DNA of 64,000 nucleotides from Planctomycetota bacterium (GTDB lineage Bacteria > Planctomycetota > Planctomycetia > Pirellulales > UBA7805), in assembly GCA_003389215.1 (NCBI GenBank), contig QQVP01000135.1:19812-83811 (forward strand), given 5' to 3'. The notes under the pieces were generated by a model, which ran no database searches, was not told the DNA's origin, and saw nothing but the letters and a program-made list of their open reading frames with translations. A program made the translations under genes and the position numbers. Shown in pieces: positions 18,028-26,324 of this stretch. Numbering within the stretch: position 1 is the stretch's first letter; every line of letters starts with the position of its first letter.

Positions 18028-18171
18028 GCTGTAGCGAATAGGGGACTCAGTCGGCCGCGTAAAGCGTTAGCAGCGGTAGAGGTGGCCTCTCGGCTGCCGC
18101 ATCCGCACGGCCATTGCGGAGCGGCAATCTCCGCCAGCCGATTCGCCCTAAGTCGCTTTTTCGCAAAGCGT

Positions 18172-18201
18172 TTGACGCGTCGGGCGGGAGTCACTTATCC
18201 T
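18172..18201 (+). promoter_or_regulatory. Putative sigma-70-type promoter of the protease gene
   Basis: TTGACG at 18172-18177 and TATCCT at 18196-18201 are separated by 18 bases. They lie about 120 bases upstream of the ATG at 18323. The repeated CCTAAGTCGC overlaps the -10 and recurs 52 bases upstream, which could be a regulator site. Confidence 0.35.
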
Positions 18202-18322
18202 AAGTCGCAAGTTGACCCCCAAGGCCGCCCTGGCGATTTGTCAGGGCGCCACCGCCGCCCGCAGCATCCCGCTCCCCGCGCCTGCGGACGCTGGCGACCC
18301 CGTCGTACGAGAAGGAACCTCC

Positions 18323-20539
18323 ATGCAAACTCACCGAGGCGGCAACCGGTTCGGCATTGGCTTACTCATCCTCGCTTTTCTCATCGGTTCGGCTTCGCCT
18401 GCCTCGGCGATCGTCATCAACGACACCGCCGGTTCCAGCGCGGCCGTCGCCTTGGGCGATCCGTACACGGCGGTCATCGAGTTGTTCGTCGGTGGCAGCT
18501 TCTGCTCGGGCGCGTTGATCGATGCCACGCACGTGCTCACGGCCCAGCATTGCACCTTCGGGGCCTCGACGGGGAGCATGTCGGTCCACTTTCATCACCT
18601 TGATAACGACGGCGGTTCCGACGCGGTGTATAGCGTGACCGCCAAGTCGGAAGTGAATGCCACGAATGTCCTCACCGACGGCACCGACCTGGCGATCTTG
18701 ACCCTCTCGAGTCCTGCGCCGGTCGGCGTGACGCCGATGCCCATCGCCTTGTCGAATCCGGTCGGCGTGGTGGCCGACACGGTCGGCTATGGCTACAACG
18801 GCATCGGCAGCTCCGGTCACGGTTTTGGGGCCGACGGACGACGTTGGGCCGCCGAGAATGTGATCGACTCCTACGGCGCGGCGCTCCATCCGCCAGGCAC
18901 GCCTGGTACGAGCGGCAACATCTTCAATACCGATTTCGACAACGAAACGGGCACCTCGAACACCCTCTCCGGCCTGGGCAGCTCGCCGACAATGTTGCCG
19001 AACGAAGGTACCACGGCTCCCGGCGACAGCGGCGGTCCCCTGGTCGTCGACGGTCAGATCGTCGGCATACTGTCCGGCGGCACGACTGCCACGAGCGTGT
19101 ACGGCGACATCAGCTGGTGGACCGGCACCTTTCCCCACATCTCCTGGATTCAGGCGAATGCTCCCGGGGCGACCTTCGGCACAGGCGTCATCGACACGCC
19201 ATCGAACGCCTCATTCAGCAGTTCGGTCGACCTCGACGTGTTGAACATCGACTTCGGGTCGGTGGCCTTTATGGAAGCGGTCACGCCGGCGGATGTCGAC
19301 ATCACGAACTTCGCCGTCGGCGGCACCGTGGCGGCCCTCGACCTGCTCTCGGTGGCCGGCTCGGGCGATACCAGCGTGCTGACGACCGACGTGGCCCCGT
19401 TCGTCGACCTGTTGCCGGGTTTTACCAACTCCTTCTCCGCGTCGGTCGATACGAGCCAGCTCGGCACCTTCGCGGCCAGCTACGATCTGAGCTTTACCGA
19501 CGAGCTGGGCACGAACCAGACGCTCACCATCAACATGTCGGCCGAGATCAGCAACGATGATCCGGCCGCTCCCGATTTGGTGTACGACGCCCAGACCGGC
19601 GACGTCTACCTCGATCCGCGCGATACGGGGACGATCAATCTCTACGTGCTGCGATCGGACGACGCTTTCTTGCCGGCCAATCACACGCCGGTGCTGGGCG
19701 GTGTGGCGACGTCGGTCGTGGGCGAGATTTCCGAGGCCAGCCTTTCCCCGATTTCGACCCCCATGGGCATCGGTCAGATTCTGCCCTCCGGCCTGACGCT
19801 GGTCGAGGTCTTCAACACACTGACCACGCGCGACGTCACGACCGGGTTGGGGCAGCCGGCTCTGCAGTTCGACGTCCAGTTGGCATGCCGACTGGGTGAC
19901 GCCGACTGTGACGGCGACATCGACATCTCGGGCGACATTCTGCCGGCATTCTCCAACTTCACCGGTCCCGGTACGGTCAGCAAGACCCGCGCCCAAGGTG
20001 ACGTCGAGGCCCATCCTTTTGGCGACGGCGACGTCGACGTCAGTGATCTGCTCATTATGCTCAGTGAGTTCACAGGCCCCTTGGACGAGGGCGCGCTCGG
20101 TCCTCCGGCCGCGGCGGGCGACTCGAGCATTCCTGATCTGATCTACGACCCGGCCACCGGCGAGGTCGTGCTGGATCCCGATGGCAGTACGATCATCGGC
20201 TATTCGCTGCAGAATCTGACGAACAGTTTTCTGCCTGGCAATCACACGGCGATTCTGGCCGGAGTGACGACGGCGCTGACGTCGCAGATCGAAGAGGCGG
20301 CCCTGGCGCCTGGCTCCGGCTCGATCGGCTTCGTCTTTCCGACCGGGCTCGACCTGGCGGGGCTGACGGCCCTGTTGAGCGTGAATCAGGTCAGCCGCTT
20401 CCTGGGGGCGCCGTTGGTGCCGTTCGATCTGGTCGTGCTGGGCGCAACGCCCGTGCCGGAGAGCTCGAGTTTCGCACTCGCGTCGGCGGCCCTGGCCGGG
20501 CTGTTGTTGGTGCGTCGCCGGCGACGACGGGCGGCCTGA
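18323..20539 (+). CDS. Secreted trypsin-like serine protease with dockerin-like repeats and PEP-CTERM tail
   Basis: A 738-residue exported protein. The signal peptide (1-29) ends in ASA. The S1 protease domain has its catalytic triad in LTAQHC (H76), GTDLAIL (D122) and APGDSGGP (S236). A beta-rich region follows, then a module starting PDLVYD (about 415-520) and a pair of Ca-binding dockerin-like loops (GDADCDGDID and GDGDVDVSD, about 520-580). A second copy of the module starts PDLIYD (about 602-705), and the last ~28 residues are a PEP-CTERM sorting signal: VPESS, a hydrophobic helix and poly-Arg. The ATG at 18323 follows GAAGGAA. Probably processed at the envelope; substrate unknown. The C-terminal modules are shared with the gene at 57066. 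Confidence 0.88.
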   Translation: MQTHRGGNRFGIGLLILAFLIGSASPASAIVINDTAGSSAAVALGDPYTAVIELFVGGSFCSGALIDATHVLTAQHCTFGASTGSMSVHFHHLDNDGGSDAVYSVTAKSEVNATNVLTDGTDLAILTLSSPAPVGVTPMPIALSNPVGVVADTVGYGYNGIGSSGHGFGADGRRWAAENVIDSYGAALHPPGTPGTSGNIFNTDFDNETGTSNTLSGLGSSPTMLPNEGTTAPGDSGGPLVVDGQIVGILSGGTTATSVYGDISWWTGTFPHISWIQANAPGATFGTGVIDTPSNASFSSSVDLDVLNIDFGSVAFMEAVTPADVDITNFAVGGTVAALDLLSVAGSGDTSVLTTDVAPFVDLLPGFTNSFSASVDTSQLGTFAASYDLSFTDELGTNQTLTINMSAEISNDDPAAPDLVYDAQTGDVYLDPRDTGTINLYVLRSDDAFLPANHTPVLGGVATSVVGEISEASLSPISTPMGIGQILPSGLTLVEVFNTLTTRDVTTGLGQPALQFDVQLACRLGDADCDGDIDISGDILPAFSNFTGPGTVSKTRAQGDVEAHPFGDGDVDVSDLLIMLSEFTGPLDEGALGPPAAAGDSSIPDLIYDPATGEVVLDPDGSTIIGYSLQNLTNSFLPGNHTAILAGVTTALTSQIEEAALAPGSGSIGFVFPTGLDLAGLTALLSVNQVSRFLGAPLVPFDLVVLGATPVPESSSFALASAALAGLLLVRRRRRRAA

Positions 20540-20733
20540 GACCGACGGCCATGGTGGCCACGCGGCAGGACCACGCTCGCGTCTGCTTCCCCCCTTCGGG
20601 CCGACCTTTTGCAGGGCGCGGCCACTGTGTCACAATAAGGGCACGGCGGGGCCGAACGTGGGGCAGGCGAATCGGCACGCATCGAGTGACGTGACGCATT
20701 GAGTGACGGGGAACGGGTGAGGCGGAACCGGGC

Positions 20734-20856
20734 ATGGGCTGTCGTAAGGACTCGAAGAAGCACAAGCTGAAGCCGGCCAAGTTTCGGTGCAAGAAGTGCG
20801 GGGCCTTTGCCCGCAAGTCGAAGCAGATCTGCAAGCCGAAGCGGGTTGGGGATTAG
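20734..20856 (+). CDS. Small zinc-ribbon-like protein of 40 residues
   Basis: The short open frame starts MGCRKDSKKHKLKPAKF and contains a CxxC pair (KKCG context) plus a later Cys, all within a Lys-rich sequence. The Cys pattern and charge suggest a small zinc-binding, nucleic-acid- or ribosome-associated protein. Similar tiny CxxC/KPKK proteins are known as conserved hypotheticals in other bacteria (from memory). A GA-rich AGGCGG sequence lies just upstream of the ATG at 20734. Its TAG stop (20854-20856) is formed by the left end of repeat B, so its present C-terminus may have been set by the element. Confidence 0.65.
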   Translation: MGCRKDSKKHKLKPAKFRCKKCGAFARKSKQICKPKRVGD

Positions 20857-21014
20857 AGCGTGTCTAGGTTAGGTGAAGCGTCATTGGCGTAGGCGAGGCA
20901 AGTTTGGCAAGGAGATCGATGCAGGCGAATTGGTAGATTCGTCGATGCAGGTCGACGTAGCCAAGCACAGCCGTAGCTCGCCAAGACGCTAGAGATAAAC
21001 GAGATGCGCTCTAG
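20853..21014 (-). repeat. Repeat element copy B (~162-bp family with inverted ends)
   Basis: Reverse-oriented copy of the element at 17777 and 34154. It starts TTAGAGCGTGTCTAGG and ends AGATGCGCTCTAG. It fills the space between the convergent small zinc-ribbon gene and the ComM-like gene, whose stop is only 11 bases beyond the element. Its TTAG end supplies the small gene's stop codon. Confidence 0.85.
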
Positions 21015-21025
21015 GCCGCGGCGGC

Positions 21026-22564
21026 TCACGTCCACAACTGCCGATCGAGCATGCGGTAGTTGAGCGCCTCGTTCACGTGCTCCGGCTCGATCGCCTCGCA
21101 CTCGCTCATGTCGGCGATGGTCCGGGCCACGCGGAGCACCTTGTCGTGGGCCCGCGCGGAAAGGCCCAGCTGCTCCATGGTGGTTTTCAGCAGATTCGCA
21201 CTCTCGCGGTCGAGCCGGCAGTGCTCGCGGATCTGACGGTGCGACATGTGTCCATTGTCGCGAACCGCCGTGCCGGCGAAGCGGTGTTGCTGGGCCCGGC
21301 GGGCCGTTTCGACCAGTAGCCGCATGTCTGCGCTGCTGCTCCCCGGTGGTGCCTCGGAGAGCTCGCGAAAGGGAACCGCGGCCACCTCGATGTGGATATC
21401 GATACGGTCCAAGAGCGGTCCGCTGATCTTGCTCATGTAGCGCTCGACCTGCGGCACCGAACACTGACAGGCCCGTCGTGGGTCGTTGCGATAGCCGCAA
21501 GGGCAGGGGTTGAGCGCCGCGACGAGCATGAAGTTGGCCGGAAAGGTCGTCGTGTTGTTTGCACGGGCGATCGTGACGTAGCCGTCTTCGAGCGGCTGTC
21601 GCAGGACTTCCAGGGTCCGCCGGTTGTACTCGGGCAACTCGTCGAGGAACAGCACGCCGTTGTGAGCCATGCTGATTTCACCGGGCGTGGGGATCGACCC
21701 GCCGCCGACGAGTCCGGCATCGCTGATGGTGTGATGCGGCGCGCGAAAGGGCCGCATGCGCAGCAACGGATCGTCCGCGGCGAGCTTGCCCATGGCGCTG
21801 AAGATTCGCGTCGTCTCGATCGATTCGGCCGGCGTGAGTTTTGGCAGAATCGTCGGTACGCGCTTGGCCAGCATCGTCTTGCCCGTGCCGGGCGGACCGA
21901 TCATGAGCAGGTTGTGGTTTCCGGCGGCGGCGATCGTGGCGGCCCGCTTGGCCATTTCCTGACCGCGGACGTCGACGAAGTCGTCTTCGTAGTTGGAGCT
22001 GGCGGCCAGCCACTCGTCGAGCCGGGGCGGCGTGGGATCGATGTCGAGACGGCCGGAGAGAAAGCCGGTCGCCTCGGACAGCGACGAAACCCCGATGATC
22101 TCGACCGCATCGACCACAGCGGCCTCGACGGCGTTGGCCCGTGGCACGATCAGTCCCCGCATGCCGCGCTGCTCGGCCCCCGCGATCGCCATGGAGAGGG
22201 CACCCTTGCTGGTCCGCGTGGCCCCGTCGAGGGCCAGCTCGCCAACCACCGCGTACTCCGCCAGGCGATCGGAGTCGAGCTGCCCGCTGCCGACGAGCAT
22301 GCCGACGGCGATCGGCAGGTCAAACGAAGCGGCCTGCTTGGGCAGCTCCGCCGGGGCGAGATTGATCACCACGCGATCCTGCGGCCGCTGAAAGCCCGAG
22401 TTGACGATCGCCCGTTCGATGCGGTGCGTCGATTCCTTGACGGCCGCCTCGGGCAGGCCGACCAGCACCGTCTTGGGGATCGCCATCGGCGAGATGTCGA
22501 CCTCGACCTCGACCGGCAGCGCATCGATTCCCAACAGCGAAAAGGTGCGCAGCTTGGCGAGCAT
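21026..22564 (-). CDS. comM: YifB/ComM family AAA+ ATPase (Mg-chelatase ChlI-like)
   Basis: The 512-residue protein has the ComM N-terminal domain (MLAKLRTFSLLGIDALPVEV). Walker A is GPPGTGKT at 223-230 and Walker B is VLFLDEL at 304-310, with the family NPCPCGY segment and a C-terminal Mg-chelatase domain. ComM helicases promote branch migration of integrated DNA during natural transformation. The ATG at 22564 is used because it begins exactly at the conserved N-terminus; the frame runs upstream without conservation. Family assignment is firm; the role in competence is by homology. Confidence 0.92.
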   Translation of the reverse strand: MLAKLRTFSLLGIDALPVEVEVDISPMAIPKTVLVGLPEAAVKESTHRIERAIVNSGFQRPQDRVVINLAPAELPKQAASFDLPIAVGMLVGSGQLDSDRLAEYAVVGELALDGATRTSKGALSMAIAGAEQRGMRGLIVPRANAVEAAVVDAVEIIGVSSLSEATGFLSGRLDIDPTPPRLDEWLAASSNYEDDFVDVRGQEMAKRAATIAAAGNHNLLMIGPPGTGKTMLAKRVPTILPKLTPAESIETTRIFSAMGKLAADDPLLRMRPFRAPHHTISDAGLVGGGSIPTPGEISMAHNGVLFLDELPEYNRRTLEVLRQPLEDGYVTIARANNTTTFPANFMLVAALNPCPCGYRNDPRRACQCSVPQVERYMSKISGPLLDRIDIHIEVAAVPFRELSEAPPGSSSADMRLLVETARRAQQHRFAGTAVRDNGHMSHRQIREHCRLDRESANLLKTTMEQLGLSARAHDKVLRVARTIADMSECEAIEPEHVNEALNYRMLDRQLWT

Positions 22565-22810
22565 CGTGTCTGGCCTCGGAGCAAGCGAGCGACGGCCCGC
22601 TTCGTCAGGTCGGCGGAGATGCGACGTGCGGAAGATGATCCGACGCGTGCGTACGCATTGTGGCCGGCAGATCGCCAAGGCTCAATGGGCGCGCGGTAAA
22701 GTTGCGGCTACCCGCAAATCAACGGGCGACCAAAGTAAGCCACGAGAGGATCGATCTTCCCGGGGCGATTCTGGGCCCCTTTGCGCCGAGAGGCCCCGAA
22801 TTTTCTCGAG

Positions 22811-22878
22811 GCCCCGTCGCGACGCTAAGCCCCGTCGCGACGCTAAGCCCCGTCGCGACGCTAAGCCCCGTCGCGACC
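22811..22878. repeat. 18-bp tandem repeat, 3.8 copies
   Basis: The unit GCCCCGTCGCGACGCTAA repeats with no spacer at 22811, 22829 and 22847, with a partial copy from 22865. It overlaps the 3' end of the minus-strand gene 22861-23544, whose TAG stop (22861-22863) falls inside the third full unit. Contiguous units without spacers exclude a CRISPR array. Confidence 0.9.
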
Positions 22879-23544
22879 GCCGAGCTGAATGTCGATGAGC
22901 CAGCCGCCGTCGACCTTCTTGAACCGCATGGGGTTCGAGATTTGGCGACCGCCGACTTCGCGGGTCAGTGTTCCGGTGGCAATATCACCCTCGATATTGA
23001 TGTCGGTCAGCTCACCCTGGATGGAGTCGACGACGGTCGGCCGCGTCGCCCCGTCCTTGTCGACTGTCTCGAAGGCGGCCATCAGTTCGACCAGGTAGGC
23101 GGCATGATCCTCAACCGGCTCGAGCAGGCTGTTGAGCAAGGCCTTCATCTTCTCAGGGTCTCTGCCCGTCGCGGCCAGCTGTTCCATCGTGGGTGCCTCG
23201 ACGCCGTTGCGTTCGATAACCTCGTAGACATTGGCCATCTTTTTCTTGGCCTCGTCAACGGCCTCGGGCCCGCCGATTGCCGCCATCGAGGCGCGAACCA
23301 GGGGCATGACCGTCAGGCCGGCGGCCAAGACGCTTTGCGAATCGCTGGTCATGCAGTCGACGAAGCCGGCGTATTCCTTTTGCTCGACGAGCTGCTGGGC
23401 GGCTTCCAGACAAGCCTGAGGCGAGTCGTAGGTTTCCGCCTGGAGTGGGGCAGCGGTCGCGAGCATCGCGACGGCCAGCAGGCCGGCGGTGAGCAGGAGC
23501 AAAGGTCTGGGGAACCGGGGCGTGTCGGGGACTAAGCGAATCAT
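22861..23544 (-). CDS. Secreted protein of unknown function
   Basis: A 227-residue protein with an N-terminal signal peptide (hydrophobic LLLLTAGLLAVAMLATAA, cleavage near LQA-ET). The mature part is largely helical: an AxQxLVEQKEYAGFVDCM segment, then a beta-rich C-terminus with RFKKVDGGWLIDI, the pattern of lumazine-binding/NTF2-like or DUF4878-type extracytoplasmic proteins. I do not recognise a specific family. The ATG at 23544 follows AAAGGTAA. Its last codons and stop lie in the 18-bp tandem repeat, so length variation between strains is likely at this end. Confidence 0.72.
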   Translation of the reverse strand: MIRLVPDTPRFPRPLLLLTAGLLAVAMLATAAPLQAETYDSPQACLEAAQQLVEQKEYAGFVDCMTSDSQSVLAAGLTVMPLVRASMAAIGGPEAVDEAKKKMANVYEVIERNGVEAPTMEQLAATGRDPEKMKALLNSLLEPVEDHAAYLVELMAAFETVDKDGATRPTVVDSIQGELTDINIEGDIATGTLTREVGGRQISNPMRFKKVDGGWLIDIQLGGRDGA

Positions 23545-23752
23545 CAATTTACCTTTCTCTGCTAACACGTTCCGAAGGGGCGGAGACGTTTCGAAGGCGC
23601 TGGCGTCGGTTGACGGCGTCGGCGGGCCTGACGTCGCGAAGCGGGATCGACCGGCGTGGCGAGATCCTGCCGATGGGCCCTTGGCGAGGTCAGCTTATCG
23701 TACGCTGGCCCCCCCATCCTGCCAAGTGGCAGCCTGTCGCCGCCCCGCGCAA

Positions 23753-24727
23753 CTACCGCGGTGCGGGCGCCTGGTGAATGCTGAATACCGCATTCTGGTC
23801 GACCCCCTCCAGGTCGACCTCGCGAATCAGGCCGAAACTGTCCAGGTCGTACAGGGCGATTCGCGTGGGCAGCTCTGCGTGGCTGGTGAAGCCGTGGCGA
23901 ATCCAACTCAGGTTTTCCTTGAGCCGTGTGTAGCGCAATCGCGTAAAGCCGACCCACAGGCCTTCCTCGGTGGGCAACAACCCCCGGCACCAACCGAGCG
24001 GTCGATTCTTGTTCGTGCTCAGTTCGTTAAGATCGAAGACCTCCCGCTGGCCGCTGCGGTGGTTGATGCGAAACACGTGCCCGTCGACGGAGGTGAACAA
24101 CACGTGATCGCCGACGACATGTCCGTCGTGCAGGGGACGGTCGCCCACGGGAATCGTCCGCGAGAGATCGTCGAGACAGGCGGCGTCGCGTTGCTTGAAG
24201 CGCGTAACCCAGGGGGCCCCGTCGATGAAGAAGAGATAATTGGGATGGGCATCGTGCGGCTTGGTCGTGGCCACCATGCGATAGTCGGTGTCGCGGTCGA
24301 ACTTGTCCCAGACGTCGCGACCCAGCACATCGGTTAGGCGGAGTACCTCGTCGTCGGGCGAGATCTGCGCGACCGCATCCAATCCGGTAATCACGACCCA
24401 CAGCGAGCCGTCGTCAGCCGGCACGACGTGGTGTACGTCGTTGAAGATCGGCAGGGAAACGAGCCGCTCGATCTCGAAGTCGGGAAATCGGCAGACGAGC
24501 ACCTCGGTTTCGGTGCAGAGATAGGCCCGCTCGTCGGTAATCGTAGCGGCCTTGAAGACGGTCGACTTCTTTTCCGAGGCCAGCTTCTCGGTCGGCGTCT
24601 TGTACTGAAAGGCCTGCGAGGGCCGCTCACCGTCGACGCGAGCAATCACGGCGGACTCGAACTGGGTGTGCTCGGGCGGCGTGCCGAAGATGATCCGCTG
24701 TTTACCTCCGGTGATCCACAAGCTCAT
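23753..24727 (-). CDS. Predicted beta-propeller protein, function unknown
   Basis: A 324-residue protein without signal peptide or membrane segment. It shows repeated short beta-strand patterns spaced 40-50 residues apart (GSLWVVITG, NYLFFIDG, DHVLFTSVDG, GLWVGFTR), typical of a propeller. No catalytic motif is visible, and NKNRPLGWCRGLL is a distinctive conserved-looking segment. It lies between an unrelated secreted protein gene and the epimerase lipoprotein gene on the same strand, giving no clear functional context. I do not recognise the family. Confidence 0.65.
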   Translation of the reverse strand: MSLWITGGKQRIIFGTPPEHTQFESAVIARVDGERPSQAFQYKTPTEKLASEKKSTVFKAATITDERAYLCTETEVLVCRFPDFEIERLVSLPIFNDVHHVVPADDGSLWVVITGLDAVAQISPDDEVLRLTDVLGRDVWDKFDRDTDYRMVATTKPHDAHPNYLFFIDGAPWVTRFKQRDAACLDDLSRTIPVGDRPLHDGHVVGDHVLFTSVDGHVFRINHRSGQREVFDLNELSTNKNRPLGWCRGLLPTEEGLWVGFTRLRYTRLKENLSWIRHGFTSHAELPTRIALYDLDSFGLIREVDLEGVDQNAVFSIHQAPAPR

Positions 24728-24870
24728 CAGGCAGACGTCGCCCCGGCGGCGAGCGGTTGGCAGTCAAAGGATGCGTACGAGCGGCTGACGTCCGCGGCAC
24801 GATGCGTCGCCGCTTCGTCCCGCGGCTTCGACTTGCGAGGCCCGACGGGGCGGGGCGCAGGGTTTGCCGC

Positions 24871-26070
24871 CTACTTGGTTTCGAACTTGAAGACGGTCAC
24901 GTGCCGGTAAGTCTCCCCAGGCTTCAGAATGCATGAGGGAAACTTCGCCTGGTTTGGCGAGTCGGGATGAAACTGCGGCTCGAAGCAAAAGGCCGAGTGC
25001 TTTTCATACTTCTTGCCGTCCTTACCTTCGAGCTTGCCGTCCATGTAATTGCCCGAGTAGAACTGCACGCCGACCTCCGTCGTGAGGACCTTCATCACGC
25101 GGCCCGACTTGGGATCGTAAAAGGTGCCGGCCAGGGCGGGCGTCTCGACCTTGGCATCTCGCAGCACATAATTCTGGTCGTAGCCGCCGGGGCTTCCTGT
25201 GTCGTCGTTCGGGGGCAGCTTGTCGATTCGGGCTCCGACGGCGGTCGCTTCGGTAAAGTCGTAGACCGTGTCCGAGACCGGCTTGATCTCGCCGGTCGGG
25301 ATGTCGGTCGCATCGAACACCGTATAGCGATCGGCTTCGATCTTCACCTCATGGTCAAGAATCGTGCCATTGCCGTGTCCGGCCAGATTGAAATAGGTGT
25401 GGTTGGTCATGTTGACCGGCGTCGCCTTGTCGGTAGTGGCGGTGTGCTCGATGCGAAGTTCGTCGTCATCGGTAAGCACGTACAACACCTCGGCTTGGAC
25501 CTCGCCGGGATAGCCCTCGTCGCCGTCGGGGCTGGTGAGCGAGAGCTTGACCGCCTGGCCGCCGTCGTAATCGACCACTTCGCCCTGCCAGACTTTCTTG
25601 TCCCAACCGACATCCCCGCCGTGCAGGTGGTTGGGGGGGTTGTTGGTGGCGAGCGTATACTCGGTGTCGTCGAGTTTGAACTTGCCGCCGGCGATGCGGT
25701 TGCAGTAGCGGCCGATCGTGCAGCCAAAGTACTGCGGATTCGCCTTGCCGTCGCCGCCCGGGTTCAGCCACTTCTCGAGCGACTCGAAGCCGTTGACGAT
25801 GTCGGCCAGCTCGCCGTTCTTGTCCTTGGTGTGCAATTCGACCAGGGTGGCTCCCCAATTGGTGATCTTGGCCACGAGGCCGTTCTTGTTCGTGAGGGTA
25901 AACAGCGAGACTTCCTGGCCATCGGCCTCGCCCCAAGATTCGGTCTTCACGGTGGTGCCCTCCGCTTCGGGGGATGTTGGTGTCGATTCGGAATTACCAG
26001 ACGGGGTGCAGGCAAGCAGCGGGAGGACAAGCAACAGGACCAACGACAAGTGGAAACGATGCAATTTCAT
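24871..26070 (-). CDS. galM: Aldose 1-epimerase (galactose mutarotase) lipoprotein
   Basis: This 399-residue protein begins with a lipoprotein signal ending LLAC (Cys about 21) and a Ser/Thr/Pro linker. The mutarotase domain follows with NRIAGGKF, the substrate-binding PPNHLHGG, the catalytic-His motif NHTYFNLAG and FEPQFHPDSPN near the C-terminus. It interconverts alpha and beta anomers of hexoses, here tethered outside the cytoplasm. The ATG at 26070 is preceded by AGGAG at a normal distance. The open frame continues upstream but without a credible signal. Length is normal once the leader is removed. Confidence 0.92.
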   Translation of the reverse strand: MKLHRFHLSLVLLLVLPLLACTPSGNSESTPTSPEAEGTTVKTESWGEADGQEVSLFTLTNKNGLVAKITNWGATLVELHTKDKNGELADIVNGFESLEKWLNPGGDGKANPQYFGCTIGRYCNRIAGGKFKLDDTEYTLATNNPPNHLHGGDVGWDKKVWQGEVVDYDGGQAVKLSLTSPDGDEGYPGEVQAEVLYVLTDDDELRIEHTATTDKATPVNMTNHTYFNLAGHGNGTILDHEVKIEADRYTVFDATDIPTGEIKPVSDTVYDFTEATAVGARIDKLPPNDDTGSPGGYDQNYVLRDAKVETPALAGTFYDPKSGRVMKVLTTEVGVQFYSGNYMDGKLEGKDGKKYEKHSAFCFEPQFHPDSPNQAKFPSCILKPGETYRHVTVFKFETK

Positions 26071-26324
26071 AGCCGACTCCTGCCTGGGATGCGATCGGAA
26101 AAAATGGCAGCGGTAGCCGCCGTCTCTCACGAGCCGAGTCGTCAGTGTACCCATCGCTGGGGGCGAATCAATCCCCGCGTCGCCAGAAGCGGGCAGGGGC
26201 GGCGGCGTGCATGAGGGCGCACACGTCGAGAGCGTGCGACGAGACAGTGCGCGAGAACTTCGCAGATCTGCACGGGTGAGGCAGCCGACATCGGCGTAAG
26301 CGACGGGTGTCGAAGTCACACCCG

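Larger units (their letters stand above)
17679..18322. other. Intergenic region with repeat A, a palindrome and a promoter
   Basis: No convincing gene lies between the divergent O-antigen ligase and trypsin-like protease genes. The stretch holds repeat element A (17777-17937), a perfect 16-base palindrome (18012-18027), a direct repeat CCTAAGTCGC (18147-18156 and 18199-18208) and a promoter-like pair at 18172-18201. Longer open frames here are high-GC shadows. Confidence 0.6.

Noticed and set aside
22811..22878. Possible CRISPR array
   Set aside because: Units are contiguous 18-bp tandem repeats without spacers and no cas genes are present.
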